Of a stretch of 64,000 bases of DNA, positions 57,641 to 64,000 are shown one piece after another. Source of the DNA: Anaeromyxobacter terrae (GTDB lineage Bacteria > Myxococcota > Myxococcia > Myxococcales > Anaeromyxobacteraceae); assembly GCF_022690685.1 (NCBI RefSeq), contig NZ_JALCYY010000014.1, positions 1 to 64,000 of the forward strand, in the 5' to 3' direction. Position 1 is the first letter of the stretch; every line of letters begins with the position of its first letter. The position numbers and the translations under genes are program-made. Under the pieces are notes generated by a model that did no database searches, was not told where the DNA came from, and saw nothing but the letters and a program-made list of their open reading frames with translations.

Positions 57641-59914
57641 CTACGGCCCGACGGTGAAGAGCTTCAGCGCGGTGCTCGTGAGCGTCAGCATGCGTAGCCC
57701 GTCGCCGGAGACGGCGATCCCGCGGTCGGTGAGATGGGTGACCGTGTACGCCGACTGCAAGCTTCCGGCGGCGTCGTAGATCCAGACGTCGTTGGTTCCG
57801 GAGGGGTTGTCGGCGCCGCAATAGATGCGGCCCTCGGACCCGACCTCCACGGCGACGGGATACGCGGAACCGGAGAGATACTTCACCATCGGCATCGTGG
57901 CTCCGCTCGCCGTCGCGTCGAACTCCGCGAAAGCGTAAGGCGCTCCGGAGGCGACATAGACGCGCGACCCGTCCTCGTCGATCGCGACGTCCCGCCCGTT
58001 GCTGCCCGCGTCGCTCGGCGACTTCGCCGCCCCGAGCAAGATCTCTCCGGTGAGGCCGCTCACGTCGACGGCGTAGCACTTCAGCGTGTAGGGGCTGGAC
58101 GACCGTGTGATCCCGCACAACCTCGAGCCGTCCCGGCTCGCCGCCAGGACCGACCCGCTGAACGCCGTGGTCGCGTACCGCGACCCGGTCGCCGCGTCGT
58201 AGACGTGGTGGTCGTTCGCGAAGACGACGCCGACCCCCTGCACGCGCGCGTACGCCACGAACGAGTTCGGCTCGCTCGTGTAGGTGGGGATCTCGAGCGC
58301 CCACGGGGCGCCCACCGTACGCGTCCCGAGATCCACCGGGACGATGGTCTTGCTCGTGTCATCGATGACGAAGAGTTGCGCGCCGTCGCTGCTCACCGTC
58401 ATCTGGCCGAGCTTCGTCCCGATACGGGCGATGGTGGCGACCTGCGTGCCCGTGTAGACGTTGTACACGACGACGTCGGTGCCGCGGTTGTGGACGTAGG
58501 CGTAAGGCCTCATGGGATCGGCGGCGATCTCCGCGTAGATGGCAGCCAGGGACGTCGAGGCCGCCGGCGTGCTGGAGCCGATCCAGAGGGCGACCTGGAC
58601 CGTCTCGGTGCCGACGACCGTAGGGTCCTGCGAGGTGATCGAGACCACGGCTCGGTGGAGCGTGTCCGCCGCGAGGCCCGCCGGATTCGCGGTCAGCACG
58701 AGGGCGTCGTCGGTGGTGCCCGAGGAGGTCACGGTGAGCCAGGTGGGAGCGTCGGTGGTGGCGTTCCACGTCGTGGTGAGACCGCGATTGCTGCGGATCC
58801 GCAGCGCGCGCGTCAGCCGGGACAGCCCGGGCACGCTCGAGAAGGCGACGCCGCCGTCGCTCGCGAAGAGCTTGTGCGCGTCGAGCGTCAAGCTCACGGG
58901 GACCGACGTCGAGACGTCGCTGCCGTCTACGTTGGCGGTGAAGGTCACGGCGCCGGTGTACGTGCCCGCGGCGAGACCCGCGAGGTCGGGCGAGAGCGTG
59001 ACCGGCACGGCGGTGCCCGAAACCGATCCCGAGGAGGAGGAGAGCCGGAGCCAGGTGGGCGCGCCCGTCGCGGTCCAGCCGAACGCGCGGGTGCCGGTCG
59101 ACAGGCTGAGCTGCACGTCCTTCCCGCTCAGGTCGTGCCCGCTCGCGCCTCCCAGCGCGATGGTTCCCGCCGGCGTCGCGGTCAGCGCGGGGGCGGTGAT
59201 CGTCAGGGTCACGCCCACGATCGACGTCACCCCGCCCCCGGTGAAGGTCACCGTCGCGGTATGCGTCCCGGGTCCGAGCCCGGCGGGGTTCACGGACATC
59301 CGCGTGTTGGAGGGGACGGTGCCGCTCTCGGCGGTCAGCGACACCCAGCTCTCGCTCGGCGACGCCGTCCAGCTCACCCCGGTCGTGCCGCTCACGACGA
59401 TGGTCTGCGTGGAAGGCATCGTGCTGGACCCGAGCACGTAGGCGAACTGCTCGGTCGAAGGCCAGGCGGAGATTCCCGGTTGCACCGTGTACGTCACCTG
59501 CACGTCCTTCATCTCGATGATCGTCTGATCCTGGCGCGCCACGCCCACGCGCAGCGTCGCGGAGTAGGTGCCCGCGGCGAGCGCGGTGGTGGTGACGGAC
59601 GTGCTGAGGGTCCAGCTGTTCCCCGAGCCATAAAGCGACTTCGAGAGCCAGGTGGGCTCCGTGGTTCCCTGCGGGTACCCGGCGGCGACGTAGTACGCGT
59701 CCGGGTGGTTCACCGTGATTTGGAATGACCTGGAACCGGGGGTCGTCGATGCGTTCTCCACGGCCGAGAAGCTCACGGAGCCGGGCGTGACCGTCAGGGC
59801 CGAACCGCCCCCGCCCCCGCCGACAGTTCCACCTCCTCCACCGCTGCACGCGTCGAGCACCGCGACCAGCACGGCCAGCGACGAGGAACGGCGAAGCGCG
59901 AGCGCGAGCGACAT
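57641..59914 (-). CDS. Large surface lipoprotein with BACON-like Ig repeats and a C-terminal beta-propeller
   Basis: The ATG at 59914 gives 757 residues with a lipobox signal (LAVLVAVLDAC) and a glycine-rich linker. Residues about 35-440 contain four to five repeats of about 100 residues with the pattern LTVTPGSVSFSAVEN ... PTWLSKSL ... AAGTYSATL, as in BACON/Ig-like carbohydrate- or mucin-binding modules. Residues about 455-757 look like a beta-propeller of YVTN type (VYNVYTGTQVATIARIG, VSSDGAQLFVIDDTSKTIVPVDLGTRTVG, AIDEDGSRVYVASGAPYAFAEFD). It is probably an outer surface adhesin or binding protein. The gene stands alone. Confidence 0.83.
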   Translation of the reverse strand: MSLALALRRSSSLAVLVAVLDACSGGGGGTVGGGGGGSALTVTPGSVSFSAVENASTTPGSRSFQITVNHPDAYYVAAGYPQGTTEPTWLSKSLYGSGNSWTLSTSVTTTALAAGTYSATLRVGVARQDQTIIEMKDVQVTYTVQPGISAWPSTEQFAYVLGSSTMPSTQTIVVSGTTGVSWTASPSESWVSLTAESGTVPSNTRMSVNPAGLGPGTHTATVTFTGGGVTSIVGVTLTITAPALTATPAGTIALGGASGHDLSGKDVQLSLSTGTRAFGWTATGAPTWLRLSSSSGSVSGTAVPVTLSPDLAGLAAGTYTGAVTFTANVDGSDVSTSVPVSLTLDAHKLFASDGGVAFSSVPGLSRLTRALRIRSNRGLTTTWNATTDAPTWLTVTSSGTTDDALVLTANPAGLAADTLHRAVVSITSQDPTVVGTETVQVALWIGSSTPAASTSLAAIYAEIAADPMRPYAYVHNRGTDVVVYNVYTGTQVATIARIGTKLGQMTVSSDGAQLFVIDDTSKTIVPVDLGTRTVGAPWALEIPTYTSEPNSFVAYARVQGVGVVFANDHHVYDAATGSRYATTAFSGSVLAASRDGSRLCGITRSSSPYTLKCYAVDVSGLTGEILLGAAKSPSDAGSNGRDVAIDEDGSRVYVASGAPYAFAEFDATASGATMPMVKYLSGSAYPVAVEVGSEGRIYCGADNPSGTNDVWIYDAAGSLQSAYTVTHLTDRGIAVSGDGLRMLTLTSTALKLFTVGP

Positions 59915-60397
59915 GTGTGGTCCTCTCCCGAGGCCGCCCGCGAAACGCACCGCGACGGGCCGGCAACCACGGCGAGTGTACCATCGCCGTTCACTGTGCG
60001 AGCGGTCGGGATGGCGGTGGAGGTCGGACGTTCTCGGCGCTGTGACCGCAGCAACCACGACCGGGAGCCAGAGGGGCGGCGGATGCCCGCGTCGGGCTCG
60101 CGCGGGCGTTCCCCTGCGATCATGGAGCGAACGCAGCGCCGGCGGAGGGACCGGCTCGCGGGTGGAGACCACTGGTGGTCAATCAGGCGGACGTGCCGGC
60201 GAACGCGCCGTTCCGCCCGTATCCGCGAGGCTCGGGCGTAAGGTCCCGACCGACTACTTCCCCAGCGCACGCCGCGCCGCGGCGCGCGCCGCGCGCGCGA
60301 GCCCGGACCCCATAGGAAGGCGCGACCCCCCCGCCCCGGGGCGCGGGGGTCCTCGTCCTTGCTTGCGTCGCAGGGCGGGCGGCCAAATCGTCTCGGC
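59915..60397. other. Intergenic region with one orphan hairpin
   Basis: These 483 bp lie between the divergent lipoprotein gene and the aldo-keto reductase. Only short shadow frames are seen. A GC hairpin at 60324-60351 (14-base arms, one mismatch) followed by CTCGTCCTT lies 47 bp before the reductase gene. It looks like a terminator for a plus-strand transcript, but no plus-strand gene precedes it. Confidence 0.5.
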
Positions 60398-61258
60398 ATG
60401 CCAGCGATGTCAGCGTCCGGCGTGCGTACGGTCGTGCTCCCGCTCGGCGAGCGAATTCCCGCCCTGGGGCTCGGCACCTGGTTCATGGCAGAGGATCCGA
60501 CGCGCCGGGAAACGGAGCTGGCCGCGCTCGAGCTCGGGATCGACCTCGGCCTCACGCTCATCGACACGGCGGAGCTGTACGCCGACGGAGGCGCCGAGAA
60601 GCTCGTCGGCGAGGCCATCGCCGGGCGGCGCGACGAGGTCTTCCTGGTGAGCAAGGTGCTCCCGACGAACGCCTCGCGCGCCGGCACGATCGCCGCGTGC
60701 GAGGGCAGCCTGCGACGCCTCGGGACGGACCGGATCGATCTGTACCTCCTGCACTGGCGCGGCTCCTTCCCTCTCGAGGAGACCCTCGAGGCCTTCCATG
60801 AGCTCGTCGACGCCGGGAAGATCCGTCACTGGGGCGTCAGCAACTTCGACGTGCCGGACCTGGAGGAGCTGTTCGGCCTGCCCGGCGGGCCGCGCGTCGA
60901 GGCCGACCAGGTGCTCTACAACCTCTCCCGCCGCGGCATCGAGCTCGATCTGCTGCCCTGGTGCCGCGCGCGGGGCATTCCCGTCATGGCGTACTCGCCC
61001 TTCGAGCAGGGACGGGTACTCCGCGACAACCCCGCCCTCGCCAGCGTCGCCGAGCGGCACGGCGCGACGCCGGCCCAGATCGCCCTGGCCTGGGTCCTGA
61101 GGCTGGGCGGTGTGAGCGCCATCCCGAAGGCGGGCACCCCTGCGCACGTCGAGGAGAACCGCGCCGCGCTCGACCTCCGCCTGACCGGAGAGGACCTCGC
61201 CGAGCTCGACGGCGCCTTCCCGCAACCGGAGGAGGAGCAGCCGCTCGAGATGCTGTGA
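60398..61258 (+). CDS. Aldo/keto reductase (AKR5-like)
   Basis: The 286-residue protein opens [25 protein letters not shown] and has the AKR catalytic elements: [19 protein letters not shown] (Asp, Tyr), [11 protein letters not shown] (Lys) and [18 protein letters not shown] (His). [33 protein letters not shown] and [26 protein letters not shown] (NADP phosphate-binding Lys) follow. Unlike the reductase at 15708 it has no signal sequence. Starts at 60398 or 60407 are equally possible. It may reduce methylglyoxal-type aldehydes; the substrate is not deducible. Confidence 0.9.
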   Translation: MPAMSASGVRTVVLPLGERIPALGLGTWFMAEDPTRRETELAALELGIDLGLTLIDTAELYADGGAEKLVGEAIAGRRDEVFLVSKVLPTNASRAGTIAACEGSLRRLGTDRIDLYLLHWRGSFPLEETLEAFHELVDAGKIRHWGVSNFDVPDLEELFGLPGGPRVEADQVLYNLSRRGIELDLLPWCRARGIPVMAYSPFEQGRVLRDNPALASVAERHGATPAQIALAWVLRLGGVSAIPKAGTPAHVEENRAALDLRLTGEDLAELDGAFPQPEEEQPLEML

Positions 61259-61522
61259 AGGCCTTTGCCGCGGAACCCCTCGCAGGCCGTTGCCGCGCCC
61301 GTGGCGAAGAGCAAGACGTGTCACCCTGCGTGCGCAGCTTCTGACGCCTTCGGCGCCCCGAGAGCTTCGAGCTGACGGACGTCCCGAAGCCCGCATCCGC
61401 CCAGCCCCGGCATCCCGTTGACGAGGCGGACGCTCGCGACCATGTCAGCGCTTCAATCCGTCGTGCCTTCACTCGGGGCCCGCGCAGGCGGCCCGCGCGT
61501 GCGGGCGCGCGAGGAGGGGACC

Positions 61523-62893
61523 GTGGATCGTGACGACGTGACCGTGCTCCTGCAGGACGCAACCGCGCGTGCCTCGGCGTACCTCCGGGAGCTACGGACC
61601 CGCTCGGTAGCACCGTCCCCGGAAGCGGTGGAGCGGCTCGCCGCCCTGGACCGCGCGCTGCCCGCGGAGCCGAGCGACCCGAGGACCGTGCTCGCGGAGC
61701 TCGACGCGCTCGTGTCGCCGGCCACCATGGCCATGGCCGGGTCGCGCTTCTTCGGGTTCGTGATCGGCGGGGCGCTGCCGGTGACGGTGGCCGCGAACAT
61801 CCTCGCGACGGCGTGGGACCAGAACTCGGCCCGTCGCGACGTGACGCCCGGAACGGCCGTGCTGGAGGACGTCGCGCTGCGCTGGGTCGTCGAGGCGCTC
61901 GGGTTGCCGCCCGGGACGGCGGGCGGGTTCGTGACCGGCGCGACGGTGGCGAACCTGACCGCGCTCGCCGCCGCGCGCCACGCGGTGCTGGCGCGGGCGG
62001 GCTGGGAGGTCGAGTCGCAGGGCCTCTTCGGCGCGCCGGAGATCACGGTCGTCGTCGGCGCCGAGGCGCACGTCAGCGTGATGAAGGCCCTCGCGATGCT
62101 GGGCCTCGGGCGCGACCGGGTCGTCGTCGTCCCCGTGGACGGGCAAGGTCGGATGCGCCCCGAGGCGCTGCCCCGGCTCTCCGGGCCGACGATCGTCTGC
62201 CTCCAGGCGGGCAACGTGAACTCCGGCGCGTTCGACCCCTTCGCCGAGCTCGTGCCGCGCGCCCACGACGCCGGCGCGTGGGTGCACGTGGACGGCGCCT
62301 TCGGCCTGTGGGCCCGCGCCGCCCCGAACCGCGCGGCGCTCGCGAGCGGGATCGAGGGCGCGGACTCCTGGGCGACCGACGCGCACAAGTGGCTGAACGT
62401 GCCGTACGACAGCGGGCTCGCGCTCGTCCGCGACGGCGCTCCCCTGCGCGCCGCCATGGGCATGACCGCGGCCTACCTGCCCGCGGGCGGCACCCATCGC
62501 GATCCGGCCGACTACACCCCGGAGCTGTCGCGCCGGGCGCGCGGAGTGGAGGTCTGGGCTGCGCTGCGCGCGCTCGGGCGTAGCGGGCTCGCGGACCTCC
62601 TGGAGCGGAGCTGCCGTCAGGCGCGCCGCTTCGCCGACGGGCTCGCCGCGGCGGGTTACCGGGTGCTGAACGACGTCACGCTGAACCAGGTGCTCGTGTC
62701 GTTCGGCGATCCGGAGCGCACGCGGCGGGTGATCGCGGCGATCCAGGCGGACGGCACCTGCTGGTGCGGCGGCACCGTCTGGCAGGGCCACACCGCCATG
62801 CGGATCAGCGTCTGCTCGTGGGCGACCACCGAAGAGGACGTGGAGCGGTCGCTCGAGGCGATGTGCAGGGCGGCGGGCGCGAACCCGCGGTGA
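61523..62893 (+). CDS. Pyridoxal-phosphate-dependent decarboxylase (group II amino-acid decarboxylase family)
   Basis: This family removes CO2 from aromatic or acidic amino acids. The GTG at 61523 has GAGGAG 7 bases upstream, and the protein from there (456 residues) has a normal beginning (DRDDVTVLLQDATARASAYLRELR). An ATG at 61442 lacks this support. The PLP-binding blocks are GFVTGATVANLTALAAARHAVL, VVVGAEAHVSVMKALAMLGLG, VHVDGAFGLWARA (Asp) and the Schiff-base Lys289 in TDAHKWLNVPYDSGLALV. The C-terminal NQVLVSFG and GCWCGGTVWQGHTAMRISVCSWAT regions agree with the family. The amino-acid substrate is unknown. Confidence 0.9.
   Translation: MDRDDVTVLLQDATARASAYLRELRTRSVAPSPEAVERLAALDRALPAEPSDPRTVLAELDALVSPATMAMAGSRFFGFVIGGALPVTVAANILATAWDQNSARRDVTPGTAVLEDVALRWVVEALGLPPGTAGGFVTGATVANLTALAAARHAVLARAGWEVESQGLFGAPEITVVVGAEAHVSVMKALAMLGLGRDRVVVVPVDGQGRMRPEALPRLSGPTIVCLQAGNVNSGAFDPFAELVPRAHDAGAWVHVDGAFGLWARAAPNRAALASGIEGADSWATDAHKWLNVPYDSGLALVRDGAPLRAAMGMTAAYLPAGGTHRDPADYTPELSRRARGVEVWAALRALGRSGLADLLERSCRQARRFADGLAAAGYRVLNDVTLNQVLVSFGDPERTRRVIAAIQADGTCWCGGTVWQGHTAMRISVCSWATTEEDVERSLEAMCRAAGANPR
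62842..62867 (+). repeat. Direct repeat copy 1 (3' end of the decarboxylase gene)
   Basis: A 26-base stretch inside the last codons of the decarboxylase gene is identical to 63549-63574. The following 18 bases are also similar. Confidence 0.9.
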
Positions 62894-63143
62894 TCTGTCG
62901 GCTCGGTCGCGCACCGCGGGGCGCCTGCACCGCTCGCCGCGTACCGGGGCCGAGAGGGACCCTCACCGTCACGCCCGCCCCGCAGCGCGGCCGGCGCCTG
63001 AGCGGGCGTGGAGGGGTGCGCTCGGGCTCGCGACCACGCACGGTCCTGCCGCGCGACCGTCCTCTCTCGACGCGGGAGCAGAAGGCGCGCCCGCCGCTTG
63101 CGTCGGGGTGGGCTCGCGGGAGGATCAAGCCGAGGATCGAGTC

Positions 63144-63527
63144 ATGGCAACCACAGCAAATACCCGCGCGCCCGGAGAGTTCGGCGCGACATTCTCTCTC
63201 GGAGCGTCCTCCTTGCCTCGGTTGATCAACCTCACACTGGGCGCATGGCTGTTCGTCTCCGCGTTCCTGCTGCCCCGCACCGGCGCGGGCTTCACGAACA
63301 CATGGATCATGGGAGTCGTGATCTTCGGGTTCGCCCTCCTCGCGATGGGCGCGCCGCTCGCGCGCTGGGTGGACACGCTCGCTGGGGCGTGGGTGTTCAT
63401 CGCGGCGTTCGCCCTCCCGCATCCGTCGGTCGCGTCGTTCTGGAACGACCTGATCGTCGGCGCCGCGGTGGCGCTCCTCTCGCTCGTCCCGACGAGGGAG
63501 TCCGGCCCGGCGTCGGTCCGGACCTGA
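63144..63527 (+). CDS. SPW-repeat membrane protein
   Basis: SPW proteins are small four-helix membrane proteins with two repeats of a Ser-Pro-Trp-containing motif. The 127-residue product from ATG 63144 has LPRLINLTLGAWLFVSAFLLPRTGAGFTNTWIMGVVIFGFALLAM and the second repeat APLARWVDTLAGAWVFIAAFALPHPSVASFWNDLIVGAAVALLSLVP. The conserved block GAWLFVSAF...TNTWI.G and GAWVFIAAF...ASFWND.I.G is diagnostic. The function is unknown. The gene lies between the decarboxylase and a duplicated fragment of it. Confidence 0.87.
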   Translation: MATTANTRAPGEFGATFSLGASSLPRLINLTLGAWLFVSAFLLPRTGAGFTNTWIMGVVIFGFALLAMGAPLARWVDTLAGAWVFIAAFALPHPSVASFWNDLIVGAAVALLSLVPTRESGPASVRT

Positions 63528-63858
63528 GCGCGTCGCGGGTCGGACGTCGGAGCGGTCGCTCGAGGCGATGTGCAAGGTGGGGCGGGCGTAACCGACCGGC
63601 GCCGACCCCGGACCCAGAGTAATCCGCTGTCGCACGAAGCACGCGCACCGCTGTCGGCGGCCGGTCGCGAGGATCTCTGACGGTGTGTCATGCCGAGCTT
63701 CGAGAACGCCTCAGACTCCCGGTGGTTGCGTCCCCCGCTCCATTCCTGGGCCTTCCCGGACGCTGACATCTGCGACACACTCTTCGAAGCCGCCGCGTCG
63801 TTCCGCCGAGATCTTGCTGGGAATAGACGGGGCTCGCGCCTTTCGTTTACCCTGAGTC
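63528..63858. other. Intergenic region containing a duplicated gene fragment
   Basis: These 331 bp contain a copy of part of the decarboxylase gene at 63549-63593 and otherwise no gene that I can support. Confidence 0.55.
63549..63574 (+). repeat. Direct repeat copy 2 (fragment of the decarboxylase 3' end)
   Basis: Identical over 26 bases to 62842-62867, with similar sequence continuing to about 63593. In this copy the frame is not open. It marks a past duplication or recombination around the SPW gene. Confidence 0.9.
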
Positions 63859-64000
63859 ATGCGAGCTCTACTCGTACTCCTGCTTCTTGCCGTCGCCTGT
63901 GGTCGCGCCGCGACGCACACCGACGGAAGCCCCGCGGCCGACGCGGCCTGCACGGGAGGACCCTTCGCGGACGCCTGCGCAGCGATCGAGAACGCCGCGT
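63859..64000 (+). CDS. N-terminal part of a lipoprotein (cut by the window edge)
   Basis: The ATG at 63859 starts RALLVLLLLAVAC, a clear lipobox signal with Cys14, then GRAATHTDGSPAADAACTGGPFADACAAIENAA up to the edge. The frame stays open to the last base. Function cannot be told; the Cys-rich start suggests a secreted, disulfide-bonded protein. Confidence 0.65.
   Translation, partial: MRALLVLLLLAVACGRAATHTDGSPAADAACTGGPFADACAAIENAA

Noticed and set aside
61442-61522. ATG at 61442 as start of the PLP decarboxylase
   Set aside because: The residues it would add look non-native (Arg/Gly-rich), and a good GAGGAG ribosome site precedes the GTG at 61523.
1-64000. tRNA, rRNA, CRISPR, transposase, integrase or phage genes
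   Set aside because: None seen on reading both strands; weak tRNA-like TTCGA boxes (for example near 15083) have no cloverleaf context.

Overview
The window is very GC-rich (well over 70% by eye), almost every codon ends in G or C, and genes are tightly packed with many ATGA/GTGA start-stop overlaps. The gene content includes an atypical (clade II) nitrous oxide reductase operon, many lipoproteins, hybrid histidine kinase signalling, hemerythrin and chemotaxis proteins. Together these fit a myxobacterial (Myxococcota) chromosome, most likely an Anaeromyxobacter-type organism. That assignment is inference, since no rRNA or other marker gene is present. I saw no tRNA, rRNA, CRISPR array, insertion sequence or phage gene.

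Layout. 1-560: tail of a membrane protein. 571-5290: a chaperone-usher / spore-coat-U pilus locus (usher and chaperone on minus, two SCPU subunits on plus) ending in a strong terminator; the usher has a tandem-repeat Thr/Pro/Ala linker. 5479-11937: hybrid histidine kinase, two lipoproteins, a PAP2 phosphatase, a heme A synthase-like protein and an OmpA-type lipoprotein. 11938-12319: a cluster of stem-loops. 12320-16724: DUF5996 protein, bacteriohemerythrin, M43-type metalloprotease, a small membrane protein and a Tat/lipobox aldo-keto reductase. 16737-21425: S1/P1 nuclease, a three-gene translationally coupled lipoprotein operon including an M48 protease with TPR-like repeats, and an MFS transporter. 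21452-25114: DoxX protein, RlmA-like rRNA methyltransferase, nitronate monooxygenase and a DoxX-DsrE fusion.

26819-38115 (minus strand) is the centrepiece: a ten-gene, almost gap-free operon. Its order of transcription is GltD-like flavoprotein with two ferredoxin clusters, Rieske protein, cytochrome b, pentaheme cytochrome c, NosZ, NosB, NosD, NosF, NosL, NosY. A chemotaxis receptor follows on the same strand. The first four genes look like a dedicated route carrying electrons from the quinone pool (and perhaps from NAD(P)H) to periplasmic NosZ. NosDFY and NosL are the known copper-centre maturation genes. No nosR or nosX is present, as expected for clade II.

38388-47308: zinc alcohol dehydrogenase, CPA2 antiporter, an Ala/Lys/Glu-rich secreted protein, an NSS transporter, AlaX, a VOC protein, a beta-barrel protein and another DoxX. 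47389-48095: an ArsR regulator and a 77-residue ORFan. Each has upstream the same inverted repeat ATCGA-N6-TCGAT, which suggests a small local regulon. 48158-57583: TMEM175 channel, DoxX-like plus tandem-YCII pair, secreted proteins, lysoplasmalogenase, MFS transporter, a pair of adjacent lipoproteins of which one carries an LNS2/lipin-type HAD domain, and a DUF1963 protein. 57641-64000: a large repeat lipoprotein with a predicted beta-propeller, a second aldo-keto reductase, a PLP decarboxylase whose 3' end is partly duplicated 700 bp downstream, an SPW-repeat protein, and the start of a lipoprotein cut by the window edge.
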